This document shows positions 11,954 to 23,264 of a stretch of DNA of 64,000 nt, piece after piece; the first letter of the stretch is position 1; each line of letters starts with the position of its first letter. The notes below the pieces were generated by a model, which was not told the DNA's origin, made no database searches, and was given only the letters and a program-made list of their open reading frames with translations. Position numbers and translations under genes: made by a program. Source of the DNA: Myrica gale (taxonomy: Eukaryota; Streptophyta; Magnoliopsida; Fagales; Myricaceae); the NCBI GenBank assembly GCA_963930655.1, contig OZ005616.1:24068922-24132921 (forward strand), given 5' to 3'.

Positions 11954-12785
11954 GTGGACAAAACTCGGAGTCTTTTTTTTTTCTTGATCATGCTCCAAGA
12001 GCCGAAAATACAGCAACCAGGCGATATAACACCGGCATGATCCAAAACATGGATCAGATACAACCGCTATATGCTCCATGCAAAGCAGAGGGAGCGACAG
12101 CCGGACTCGGTAGACGCAGCTACCAGGACCTAAACAGCCAGTAAATAAGCACAACAGCTCGATGCAAAAGCCGACACAAGGGCTGGACAGATCCACAAGG
12201 GATCAGCAAAAGCCCACTCAGGGGCCGGACAACCAACAAAAAATAACCCAAAAAACAGCCAACAAAAACAGCAAAAACACTACAAACAGCACAGTATACG
12301 GAAGCAACTCCACCATGGACGAGCGGAAACGCCGAAACAGCAACCAAGACCGCCGGAAGAGAAGCCGAACGCCGAAACAGCAACCAAGACCGCCGGAAGA
12401 GATGTCGTGTGCGCGGGGGCTGGAAGAGATGCTGCGCGTGGGGCACCACGCGCCGACCAAAAATCACCGGACCGGCACTGTTGGGTTCGTTGGGAGGAGC
12501 AAATGGAAATGAGCAGGGCTGTGACCACCCCAGGCGAGGAGAAGCACCGAGATCTACCATTTAGCTTCCGGTCAAAAGAGAAAGAGGGGGGAAAACAGAA
12601 GAGAAATAGAGGAGGAGAAAGAAAAAGAGGGAGGGGAGGAAGAAGAGGAGGGGGACGGAGAAGGGGGGGCGGTGGGAGGAGCCGGAGCTCCTCCCACCGC
12701 AAGCCACAAGCGGGAGAAGAGGACTGTAAGGGGGTGAGGAGAAATTTCTAGAGTTAAATGTTTGTGGTGGACAAAACTCGGAGTC
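11954..12785 (-). mobile_element. Minus-strand retroposon with perfect 19-bp TSD
   Basis: The 19-mer GTGGACAAAACTCGGAGTC occurs at 11954-11972 and again at 12767-12785. Between them lies a 794-bp insert (11973-12766) that begins on the plus strand with a T-run (11973-11982), i.e. a poly(A) tail of a minus-strand element. This is the signature of L1-mediated target-primed insertion. The insert is pyrimidine-rich on its sense strand near its 5' end (12550-12740) and has an internal 40-bp tandem duplication. No endonuclease, RT or RNase H motif is visible. It could be a non-autonomous LINE derivative or a retroposed transcript. Flanking sequence reads continuously once the insert is removed. Confidence 0.85.
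12328..12402. repeat. 40-bp-period tandem duplication inside the retroposon
   Basis: A 35-nt block starting AACGCCGAAACAGCAACC at 12328 recurs exactly at 12368, giving a period of 40 nt. It makes every frame through this stretch repeat itself, so the long open frames on both strands here are not evidence of coding. Confidence 0.9.
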
Positions 12786-14281
12786 ACTGTTCTAGATCTC
12801 TCCTCTCTGTCAAAACCCTCTACGACTACAAGCTTATGCAATGACCAAAGCGGGTCGGCAAGAGGAGCTCCGGCCATGGGGTTGGATTCCTTGGGCTCCT
12901 AAGCTTTCTCACGACCATGCCATACATCCAATGTCCCATGCACCGACCCCCTTTGGTGGGATTCCAACGTTTGTTCACTCTTTCTTTTGTCGAAATTCCT
13001 CCTTTTCTGCCAAGAGCCGTCGTGCTCAAGTATGATGTTTCGGTTAACCGCGACAAGAGGTTGGAAGCCATACTTGTTGGTCGATTATCTCTTATACGTC
13101 TTGGATGTTGTGTTGGTTTGGGTAGATTGCATCAAAGTTGGATGTGTTTCTTATCTCTACTGCGTTTCACATTAATCACTGAACATTGTGCAGAGAAGAC
13201 AAGGGCGTTGATGCCTACCATTTTTCCATATCCGATAGTAATCGAAATGCTTTTCCAAAAGGTGCTTATAACCCCAAATAAAATCTTTAACAACTCGTTG
13301 ATAAGCCAAAATTAGAACACCAGTTTCATATGGACTGCATGAAAAAAAAAAAGGAACAGTAAAATCTTAAAACACCAGTTTCATATGCGACTCAACAAAT
13401 TCACTTTGCTGTCTTTAAAGTAAAACTCTGAACATGCAATCCATCTTCTTCCACATTGTCTTCAGTAAGGCTTGGAGGCATGCATGTCACCGAGATAACG
13501 AAGTTGAAAATGGCTCATCCATCAGATTCCATTCATTATCGTGCGATTTTTGCGCTTCCAAAGTACAAGATCATACTTATCCTCTCTCCAACCAATGACA
13601 AGGCCGTCTCTTAACGGTACTCAAATAGTTCATTCAAGTTTAGTGGTAAATTTTGGAGTACTCCCTAGATGTAGCCACTTTTTTTAAGCGAGTAGTCTCT
13701 AGGAACTTGGATCAAGATGCCAAGGATTGCATCCTTCCTACGCAATATTTACTTGGTTAAGAGTCATTGACTTTAGGTCTACCATGTTTTATGTGACGGG
13801 CTGTATAACATTTGGTCTAGAAAGGGCTTGTGCTCTGCTTATTAATGAAGATTATCATTTGCCTTGGAAAAAAAACAAAGAAAAAACAGAGTCCAGTCAG
13901 AGTCAGGTATACCTTCGTGGGTGATGCTGCGGAATTACTTCATATATACACCCGATATTATTGACTTCATTTCATTTCCTGCATCTATAATTTAGACTGA
14001 AAGCAAAAGGAAAGTATCCAAAGAAAAAAGGAAAGGAGACTCTAAGTTTTTAAAATAAACAATTATGAAGACTTCAAGAGCATTGACATTTGCCAGTGCT
14101 GAAACTCTCCTTTTGCCAACTCCCTAAATAACACTACGACAGTAGAAATCGAACCATTTAAGGATTCGCACAGCCAGCAAATGAAAATTTTAGATGACGA
14201 AAAGATCTACATAGAATAACGAGAAATGCTAAAAGGGAAATTTTGAGCATTAAGGGGATGAAATATGAGGCAGTGCTTCAT
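12786..14281. other. Intergenic with possible decayed retroelement pieces
   Basis: 12786-13070 has open frames on both strands without recognised motifs. From about 13700 to 13885 a segment ends CTGCTTATTAATGAAG... and then an A-rich run (13868-13885), which resembles a LINE 3' tail but was not proven. No gene was recognised. The right part is the 3' flank of the ZF-HD gene. Confidence 0.4.
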
Positions 14282-15028
14282 CTAGCTAGTGGAGTTTTTC
14301 TTTGCGAAGTTGTGCTTGTTGTTATGTATCCACACCTTAAGAACTCTCCTCTTAATCCCAGTTTCTTGGCAGAACTGCTGCACAACAGATTCTTCTAGCT
14401 TCTGCATCCTCCACCCTGCCTTCTCTGCAAAGCTCAACATCCTTTCCTTCTGTTCTTTTGTAAACTTAGTCCTGAACCTCTTTCTCACATTTGCAGCTGG
14501 CCTTGCCACAGCACCACTTCCATAGTCATCATCCTTCTCATCAGACTCTGAAGCGACCGACCCACTTCTGTATGACATTATCACGGTATTTGTTGGGTAC
14601 CCCACTGGAGACCCAAGAATTGCGTTGTGAGGATGGCCCAATGCGGGTGATCTCTCAGCACTGTTGAGTATTAATGGAGTGTGGTAACATAGGGATAAGG
14701 AGGAACAGTCAGAATCAATCTCTTTTCTGTGGAAGTTTCTGTGGCAGTTGCAGGCTGAGCATTTAAAGGCTTCAATGGTGCCTTCATCTCCACTTGGCAT
14801 GAACTCACCACACCCATCAGTTGCATTCCCCCCAAGTGCCGCTGCATGGTTCTTGAGGCACTCCTTGTACCTCACGACTTTCTTGTGGGGTCTGTGGTCC
14901 TCTGAGATTGGAGGGCTTGCCACATCAGAGGGTTGTGCTTCTGACGAAGGAGCCGTGTGACCATTTCCCCCGGTATGAATGTTGTTTCTCGAAAATGGAA
15001 TTTCTCCATGTTCGGTTGAATTGATCAT
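14282..15028 (-). CDS. Zinc-finger homeodomain (ZF-HD) transcription factor
   Basis: A single-exon coding region of 248 residues. The ZF-HD dimerisation domain spans residues 53-103: YKECLKNHAAALGGNATDGC, then GEFMPSGDEGTIEAFKCSAC, then CHRNFH with the full Cys/His set. The atypical plant homeodomain spans residues 183-242, from KRFRTKFTKEQKERM to the recognition helix VLKVWIHNNKHNFAKK. Between them lies a Ser/Asp/Glu-rich linker. ZF-HD proteins bind DNA as homo- and heterodimers in the nucleus and act in floral, hormone and stress programmes. An intronless coding region is usual for the family. The homeodomain looks closest to the ZHD1/ZHD2 type, but the exact orthologue is not fixed. There is an Ile in the recognition helix (VWIHNNK) where most relatives have Met or Leu. 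Confidence 0.95.
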   Translation of the reverse strand: MINSTEHGEIPFSRNNIHTGGNGHTAPSSEAQPSDVASPPISEDHRPHKKVVRYKECLKNHAAALGGNATDGCGEFMPSGDEGTIEAFKCSACNCHRNFHRKEIDSDCSSLSLCYHTPLILNSAERSPALGHPHNAILGSPVGYPTNTVIMSYRSGSVASESDEKDDDYGSGAVARPAANVRKRFRTKFTKEQKERMLSFAEKAGWRMQKLEESVVQQFCQETGIKRRVLKVWIHNNKHNFAKKNSTS

Positions 15029-18000
15029 CTCTTATTTTCTCTCCTTTCTCTGTCGCTCTCCCTCTCCAACCTTTTAACTGGTTTAATTATCCTTTTTTGT
15101 GGGATTCTTGGGACCCTTTGGCAAGTGTTAAGACCCTTGGGGTCCTTGTCAAACTCAGCAGCAATGACGAAGATTGACGGTGGTCATGGCTTCAAAGCTT
15201 TACAACAACTGCAAATAACCTTGCTACTTTCCACTTGCAGATGGTGGGAGAAAACAAAGAGACTGTCTAAAGGAAACCACTTGTAAATACCGGGAGGAAG
15301 CTGATTTGATGTCCGAATTCTTTTTATTCATAAACAGAAAGTAAACAGGAAATATGGAAGATGGATAGCAATATCGAAATTCTAAATGGAGATATTGAGC
15401 TCAATTTTCTCCAATAAAACAAATAGGTGTTAAACAGAAAATAAATTTTCTGCCTTTTTCTAGAGAAAGGTAGAAGAAGGAATGAGGACGCAAAGTTGAA
15501 AGAGTGAGGAAGGCTGCAAGAAATAGGCTTGATGGGGAATTCCGCAAGTGAAGCAACTGAAGCTTATATATAACACAAATGTGAGAGACGGAGATTTAAA
15601 GGGCACACAATTTTTGTTTTTTTGGTGAACTTAATCAGTAGAGAACCTATTAAGGGTACGGAATAAATTCCTTAGAGGCAGAGGGATCTGCAGAAAGCTG
15701 CACATGGGATTTAAAAAGGTTGCTTTGCTTGCACTATCAGATATCAAACCTAAGCCATAGAAAAACGTCCAAAATCGTTAATTAATAAATAAGGAACGCT
15801 TGAAACCATTGCAAATCAAATTGACATTCTCTGAAGTTGAAAGCTTTTGTTTTAGAAGGCGACTCTTACCATGCAAGAAACCATCGTAATTTACACAACA
15901 ATTCAATGTGATTCTTTTTTTTTTCTTTTTGTTTGCTTGGCACTAAGCATAGGTTAGACAAACAAGTGGAAGCTTCCTCCATTCCTCTACATCTCTCCTT
16001 TCTCTTATGGACACAAAATTCCATTCCGCATTTCCAATGGAGATTTGTATTACCATGGAACACCTTGCAAAGCTTAGCATTACCTCTTGCTGTTGTATCC
16101 ATCAAAATATGGACGTTTAGATTTGTATAATGAACTGGACTCCGTATAAAACCCCCTTAGTCTCTGTCTCACTAAAACACCATGTGAAATGGAGAGATCC
16201 CCTTGCTCTTGCTAGCATTTAGCTAGGAAAGGGTAATGGAGTTATCCAATTAGTTGAGTAAAATGTCATCCATGCAAAAAAACTTCAAACCAATATATAT
16301 GCTCGTAGCTTTGCCGTTAAAGAATGGTTCCAAAGATGCACAATTAGTAACTGAGGAAAGTGCACCGCTGACAAGGAATCACCTTGATTATAGAGTGGTT
16401 CCAAAGGTTTCAAATTAAGGAACTTATCTCACAGCTGCCTCGACCAGAACTCTAATTCAAATAGTTGCATTGACAAAGTTCCTCTAGTTGCTAGATTTTA
16501 TTTGGCGCCCTCGAGGTAGTTGCTTTTTCTTTCCTATCCAGTTCTCGTCACTCTTGTGTGCTAGATTTGGTTACTACATGGTGACAAAAACTTTGGATGC
16601 CCATTTAGACATTTTTTAACTGGAAATTAAGCTCAAGACCATGTATAAAATTTAGGGTAGACCGTAGATTCTTATCATCATTGCAAATGAAGCATGCCCT
16701 CTAAATATAAGTCTTAGAAAATCACCGTGTCTCCTACAAGTTAACTAAATTATTTGATTATTTTCTTTTTAATTTCACTTCTTAACATCTAATAAATAAA
16801 GATTCAATGGAATGTAATGTAAGGAATTTTAGTTAATCATGCATGCGCACGAACATGCTTTCTTTGATCTACATATATAGACGCTTAATGTATGGGTATA
16901 CACAGCACATATGCATGCATGCATCCTTAACTGCAGCAGTAGACACTTACTATAACACTCTGCAAGCTGATTACAGCTAAGATAACCTTACCCCTGAGAA
17001 CAAAAGAAAGAGTTAGACACAGAAGCTCCACTCAAAGCTAAAGATCTAGCGTTCCATAAGAAACAAAGACTCAATTACTATTTTGAAGAAACTCGCAACT
17101 CACTGGTTCATAATTGTCCTGAATAACAACATTAATTGACTAAAAATGTCTATTATGCATGTTTCCTGAATGCAGAAAAAGGTTCTGATTGATCATTATA
17201 TACATTCCTACGAGTGATTATAAGGGAAATTGATAATCAGATCAAGAAGGCATTGAATTTTAAGGAGCATAATGGTTTCAAATCCACATGTAGTTCTATA
17301 ATTAAGAATTTTATCACTTTATAAAGCATTTCAAGTACCAGAATCATTTCTATAACTTTAGATCGTTTGAAAACATAAATCATTTCCTCTTATTTTTCTA
17401 TTATTGCTTGAGAGGGAGAAGGGGGGGAGAGAGAGAGAGAGAGAGAGACCACATGTATGCCACTCAGCCTCGAAATATCCTCTTGCCTGCCACTGTACTT
17501 GCTGGTTCAACTTTAATGGATCTACCCAACTTTCAATGTACCGTTTTGAGTTTCAAAGGCTAACATGCAATTGCATTCAAACAAGATGACTGATCTTGCC
17601 AAATATGGATGTTGGATTTGTTGTTTTTCCAACCAAAAAATGAATTCCCAACTACTTGTAATTATAAATAGATCCAACTCGAAAGGTCCTCAACCACTCC
17701 AGCAGATGCTAATAGATAAGATGGTCAATCGGACTTTGATATAGGTTTTAGAGCTGCATATTTCTTTTGTGAATTTTCAGCTGAAGATTAAATTTCAATT
17801 TGAAGATAAAAGCTCAATTCTTGGTTGTAACACATCTCTCCGTTTATTTACCTCCCAGTACTTAACATTTGTCACTTGTCTGTAAAAGATATGACAATGA
17901 ACAATAAAATTAGGGGTGCTTTTTCCTCTTTACCTTTTGACACTTGGGCGCTTTAATAGGTGTTCAAAATAAATTCATCATTCTTTTAATTTTCAAAAAT

Positions 18001-19360
18001 TGCTTCTTCTTGTCTAATGCTTGCTCGGTTTATATGCTTGTGTTAGCTAGTACTGAAAGAAGACGTAAGCTAAGACACAAATTTGAAGCGGCTATGCTTC
18101 AACATCCCGAGGTGATTCATAAGACCATATCTATGGGGTATTCTAGACCTGAATAGCTCGGCAGTCTGATGGCACCTCTTCTCTTTTTAAAGTTCATCTA
18201 CCTAGCCTTAATGATTGTTTAAGAGCTAAGCATAGGACAGCGGGACATTCTTAGGCTTCATAAATTGTGGTTTCTAGATGTTGCTTGAAAGGCAGGAAAT
18301 AGACAGAAGTAAGCTTTGAGGTAGCTCCTCTTCTTTAATCCCTTCTCTTTGCGATTATTTATAAGCTAATGGTGCCAATGGGTCAAAAAGCCACTCGTGA
18401 CCATCTTAAACAATGGGAAAAATAAGCACTTTCGTTTTGCTTTTAAAACCTCGAATATGAGACCCTTTTCCAGTCCCACTGAATCCTATTTAGATGATCA
18501 GATCAACAAGCTTATTCCTTTGGGACTAAGGGCTTTTATTTGTGTATCCATTTCCCATTTAATTTTGGGTGTCTAAAGGAAAGAGTACACATACCAAACC
18601 TTCACTACTCATCATGAGGATTTGTTAAAAATTTCAACATCTTGTGTTTATGGATTATGATGCTTCTGAATTCGCACATTTGATGTTTAACCTTAAATTT
18701 TACAGTGCCGGAAACCTTAAATGTTTTCTTGGTCCTTAGTTCCTTTGCGCAGAAGCACTTCAGAGTTTTCCTGGAGAAAGTTTAGACTCTTTCTTTTTTT
18801 ATTGTAGAAACAGAGATATCCTCTTTTTCCTCACTCCCTTTGGGTCCATGAATATTCATAACATCCACTCAAAGAGACTGCAGACGATCGACAAATTGAT
18901 TGACTGCAGACGATCAAGTTGGTCCATAAGCCTATATCAGAGGTTCAAGGCCCCAGCAACGAAGCAATGCTGATTTCAAATATGCTCCATCTACTTGCTA
19001 AGATGTTGCCAGGTCAAAACATAACACCATCTTTAGAGCTGTAGTCTGACAACTGAAATCCACCAAACTTCCACATTCTATAGTTATACCAAACTTAAAT
19101 AGCAGCAATTTTTACAAGTTGACATCATAACAAACACATATTTACATGTCTAGAAGAACTTCCAGTTTGTATCCAAATTCGTTTGAGAATAGCATAACAG
19201 CACAAATGACTGGAGATAATGAGACAGGACATCAAACAAAGTGCAATTCCACAATGCAGATTCAGCTGGCATCCAACCTTATTTGAAGATTACATTACGG
19301 CAGACTTCAAAGATAATGAGATGGCACATACAATATACTAGCGCACTTCTGCCATGTAGA
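15029..19360. other. Intergenic, 4.3 kb, no gene recognised
   Basis: The left few hundred bases are the promoter and 5' UTR of the minus-strand ZF-HD gene (pyrimidine-rich near 15030-15070). The rest is AT-rich. A short plus-strand frame at 18046-18156 encodes a basic stretch (STERRRKLRHKFEAAMLQHP) and ends at TAG. I do not recognise it, and it may be an exon relic or chance. 18880-18915 carries two copies of a CTGCAGACGATC-containing segment. No RNA gene was seen. Confidence 0.45.
17427..17448. repeat. (GA)n microsatellite
   Basis: About 11 GA units following a G-run in the 15-19 kb intergenic stretch. Confidence 0.85.
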
Positions 19361-22300
19361 TCAGCTGGTAGCTGCTGTGAACTGGTAAGAAGCATAAGAA
19401 AGAGTACCCATGTCCCAGCTATGGTGGACGAGTTTCGCCTTTGCATTTTCAGCCGCAGCACCCATGGCAACATGCAATGGGTAAAAGTGATCTGGCCAAG
19501 GGTGAGCCATTTTTGCACATGGTGCCTTCACATCCCAGTGATTCACGTCCTCGTATCTACAGGAAGTAGTGAACACTTATTTCAAACTGTACAAGTTAAT
19601 GAAGTTATATAGATTGCACTTCCAGTGCAACAATAGCCATGATTAGAATTCAAGAAAGAAAAGGAGTAAAGAATCCTCAAGCTCATATGTATTATCTTAG
19701 TCCCCCATATTGGGTTGGCACTCCCACACATTTGACAAACCCTGCCTCCTATTGAGCAAGTTCCACGCCTACTTTCTGAACAACATCCTCAAGCACAAAA
19801 CTTCAGGAGCTAATTCGAACTCAGATCACTATCCAAATGACAGTAAAGGTTCAAAAGCCTGGGCATTTTCTGACTCATAATGCCCTTGTGGTTGGTTAAG
19901 GGTAAAAGCCCACCACCAACCTTGATGAGAATGCTTTGATTTTAAAGCACAATGAGAAAAATCATCAAAAAAATAGTATTATTAGATCATTAACAATGAA
20001 CATGATTACGGCTTATATTCACCACCAACCCCCCCCCCCCCCCAAGGTGTAAGAATCAGCATCTAAAACCTATCATGAAACTCTAAATCACACATTCTTT
20101 TTTTCCTTTTTTAGAAAGATGCTTAACCTAGCATCGAACTCCTAAAATAGACCAAAAAGCCTACACTCGTCCTTCTAAACAAATGTGGACTACAAAGTAT
20201 GAGTTTATTCCGTTGCTTTGCATCAGTAAGCAAACGGTATGGACTAGTCCTGAGCTCCCATGTAACTGGCCTCCTATCTTGAAGTGGTTCACTTACCAAT
20301 CTACACCAATTTCCGAGCCGAATCGTTTTAATAATCTGACTACTTGAAGCTAAAAGGGTCCTAGCCATTACTTGGGTAAATTTTCCAATCACAACTTCAG
20401 CCCTAAGGGAGAGGAAAGGTGGAGGGCTAGATTCAAAGTGGGGACCTCCATTTTGTGAAACATTTTATGCTAGCCACTGAGGGTCAATTATGTGCCCACT
20501 TTACAGAACTACAGCTATATCAACCAAAAGATCTCACCATAGGTTGCTCCCATGAGCTCTTGCAGAATGTGCGATGTGACTAGATGTAGAACAAAAAACA
20601 TGAGTGAAGAAAATACTAAACACTCATTGGTTACCTTTCTTCAATAAGAGCATTTTTAAGCCAGGTATCAAAATCCAAAGCCCAAGAAGGAACAGGACTG
20701 TTTCTGGGTAAAATGAACCTCAAGTTATGAGTAGCACTCCCAGAACCCATGATAAGGACACCTTCTTCCTTAAGAGGGGCCAACGCCTTCCCCAAGTTGT
20801 AGTGATAAGTGCCATCCCTATCTGACTGTACGGAGAGTTGACACACTGGGATATCTGCTTCTGGGTACATCAACATGAGGGGGACCCATGCACCATGGTC
20901 CAGCCCTCGTTTTCTATCTTCATCCACACGCTTGAAGCCTGATGCCATGAGCAGCTCCTTAACCCTCTTTGCCAGTTCTGGAGCTCCCGGTGCAGGGTAC
21001 TTGAGCTGGTATACAATGAAACAAACAGAATGAGAAGAGAATGCAACATATTGCCCTGGCGGTGCCCCCCCTCTCAAGCATTTTTGCAAGTCCAGGTAGC
21101 CTCACTTGACACTATTTCTGGCTTAGGAGCAGGTCCGATCTTCCTTAAGACCAAAATTTAAGGATACTATCTACATTTTATGTTGTAAGTTACAAATCAC
21201 CTCCCAAAAATCAGCCAAACATAAACCTTCAACGAGCGTACATGGTTTTGCGCCTTTTTCGAGCATGAGATACTTTAGATTCAGCAACTTTATAAAGCTT
21301 CAATCTCATCTACTGACAATATACACAAGCTATCTAAACTTTATGGTTCGGCAGATATTAATGCAGGTCAAAAGCATGACTGAGCCAAATGCTAATGGTA
21401 CATATGAATAAATGTTTGTATGCTTTGAGTGAGTTTAGTACAGCCTTTGTACTGTTCTCCCTCTCTTTCTTTTTGTTTCTTTTCTAATAAAATGTTGCTT
21501 ATTCATAAAAAAAACATATGAATAACTGTTTACATATAATGGCTACTTCAGAAAATGTTATAGGGAAAGGAGGCAATTCTACTAAGGAACCTAAGTACTT
21601 TCACATGGAGATAAAAACAATTGAAAAACTTCCTATTCACAAGGACAGGAATAGATATAGAGAGGAAAGAAGGACCTTTTAAACAAAAACCCTTAGAACT
21701 ATATAGCCTCATCTGGGAAACGCCGCGCAAGACACGTTGACATCAATCACCGACCCAAATCTACCCCCACCTATCTCTTCCACAATTATTTGGCAAAACA
21801 GCGTAAAGAAGAAGACTTTTCCTTCTCTGTTTCTGGGGGGAATTTATATAAATAAACAGAAAAACGATGAAAGCCCTGCACAGGCTTTTCGCAAAAGACT
21901 AACAATAATCGCAATCAAAGTTGACCAATTGACCATATTTCTGGGTTAGAAGCGAGTCCAATCTGCCTAAAGATTGAAATCAATAATAATTCAACATCCA
22001 CAAGTGGTCAAACATGAAACTTCTATCTATAACACTTGAAGGTGCATAGGTGTGCATGGTCACGTCTTTTGGGCTGAGAACTCCCCCGAGTCTGGAAAAT
22101 AATGGACAAACCTTTACATAGAGAGGTTATTAATTTGATTGGTATTGATCCTCTTAGTGATTGAACAGTCTGCAACTGCCACCATTGGAACCAATGAAGT
22201 GAATGATTGGCCCATCATTTCGTACCAAGGAACGAATTCAGCAAGAAAGATAACTTCGATCTCAGCTAGTGCTAACATACATATATCTATGGATATGCAT

Positions 22301-23264
22301 ATATACAAGCTATCAAAACTTTGAGGGTCAACGGACATTGATGCAGGTCAAAAGCATGACTGAAAGTCAAATGCCAATGGTACATAGGACTGCTGCTTTG
22401 GAATTAATAGGGAAAGGAGGCAATCAAATAAGGAACTTAATTAGTTATTCATGGACAAAAAAATTAAAATAACGTCCTAATCCAAGGAATATAAATAAAG
22501 CAGGAAAGAAGGGCCTTTTAAACAGAAACCTCTAGAACTATATAAGCTTGTTTAGGAATTCAACAGGCCCTCGTGACTCGCAAGGATTGGGAAATGCACT
22601 GGAATCCCATCTTTTGGCTAAATGGGAGCTCATTCACAGCATTTTGGGTGACTTACAGGGCAACCAAGCATCGAGGTCACCCAACAGAAAAGTAAAGACA
22701 ACAAAACGCCTTTTAACCTATCCAAAGACAAAGAACAATCCTCAAAACATCTAAAATCCCTCCTCATGTAAGAAATGTAGAATGGAGTTTTAAAAAGCTT
22801 GTTTAGGAAACGCCGCGGAAGACGCGTTGACATCAATCACCCACCCAACTCTTCCCCCACCTAAATCTTCCAAAATTATGACGCAAAAATCAAATCAGTT
22901 AACGTCCATCACCCACCCCTTCCACAATTATTTGGCAAAACAGTATAAATAAGAAGACTTCCCCTTTTCTAATAAACGCAATCAAAGTTGGCTATAACAA
23001 ACACAGATATGCAAAAATTGTAGGTACGCGTTATACCTCGTACATATGTTTGGGGAAATTATAGAAATCGTGGATGGTTTCGTTGCGGCCAGTAATGACG
23101 TTGACGGAGGGCACGGGCGTGTCCCAGTGGCCGGAAACGACGAGAATGGCAGTAGGCCTGGGGCAGATACTTTCGTCCTGCCAGGCTTTTAAGAAATGCC
23201 TTGCCGGTATCGCCTCGTCTATGCACAGCGTCGGCGATCCATGAGATATGTAGAACGTGTCCAT
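19361..23264 (-). CDS. Extradiol ring-cleavage dioxygenase, LigB/DODA family
   Basis: Three exons, 23264-23037, 21005-20635 and 19556-19361, join in phase to 264 residues, the normal length of plant DODA/LigB proteins. The protein starts [18 protein letters not shown], so His8 is the conserved N-terminal metal ligand. Further active-site segments are SGHWDT (His46), [10 protein letters not shown] (His65), [28 protein letters not shown] and [18 protein letters not shown]. These class III enzymes use non-heme Fe(II) to open catechol rings. In betalain plants the family makes betalamic acid from L-DOPA; elsewhere the substrate is different or unknown. The [10 protein letters not shown] segment is of the general LigB type, as in the Arabidopsis homologue, so betalain synthesis is not implied. 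Intron 1 (23036-21006) is 2 kb and contains a tandem duplication. Intron 2 (20634-19557) contains a T-rich run (20098-20113) that may mark another minus-strand retroposon. Confidence 0.92.
21400..21531 (+). mobile_element. LINE 3'-tail insertion with 18-bp TSD
   Basis: A 96-bp insert (21418-21513) matches the last ~90 bp of the LINE at 7459-7551: GTATGCTTTGAGTGA, the paired GTACAG...TTTGTACTG, AATAAAAT, CTTATTCAT and then A8. It is flanked by ACATATGAATAAATGTTT (21400-21417) and ACATATGAATAACTGTTT (21514-21531), an 18-bp duplication with one difference. The parallel copy of the intron duplication lacks it. Confidence 0.88.
22544..22809 (-). mobile_element. 236-bp insert with 15-bp TSD carrying an antisense LINE C-terminus
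   Basis: AAGCTTGTTTAGGAA occurs at 22544-22558 and exactly again at 22795-22809, bounding a 236-bp insert (22559-22794). The equivalent site in duplication copy A (about 21697-21722) has no insert. On the minus strand it encodes [16 protein letters not shown] and FCWVTSMLG, similar to the end of LINE ORF2 (compare [15 protein letters not shown] and FFWANALLG in the 3.7-kb LINE). There is no clear poly(A) tail at its expected 3' side, so the integration route is uncertain. Confidence 0.75.

Larger units (their letters stand above)
21112..22998. repeat. ~0.83-kb tandem duplication in DODA-like intron 1
   Basis: Copy A (about 21112-21936) and copy B (about 21938-22998) align in order at many points: TTTCTGGCTTAGGAGC/TTTCTGGGTTAGAAGC; ATGCAGGTCAAAAGCATGAC at 21361 and 22341; ATAGGGAAAGGAGGCAAT near 21560 and 22411; GAACTATATA near 21697 and 22535; AACGCCGCG-AAGAC-CGTTGAC near 21720 and 22809; CAATTATTTGGCAAAACAG near 21782 and 22925; CGCAATCAAAGTTG near 21909 and 22977. 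Divergence is visible, so the duplication is not recent. Each copy carries one private insertion. Confidence 0.8.

Noticed and set aside
12120..12751. Several overlapping open frames of 80-146 codons on both strands
   Set aside because: They lie inside the retroposon, depend on the 40-bp duplication and on purine-rich low-complexity DNA, and show no family motif on either strand.
18046..18156. Basic peptide ending at TAG, possible exon
   Set aside because: I could not match it to a family or find neighbouring exons, so it is only noted in the intergenic entry.
20095..20530. Possible minus-strand SINE in DODA intron 2 (T-rich run at 20098-20113, box-B-like GTTCGATGC complement at 20131-20139)
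   Set aside because: The box-B-like sequence is next to the tail instead of near the 5' end, no box A at proper spacing and no TSD were found.
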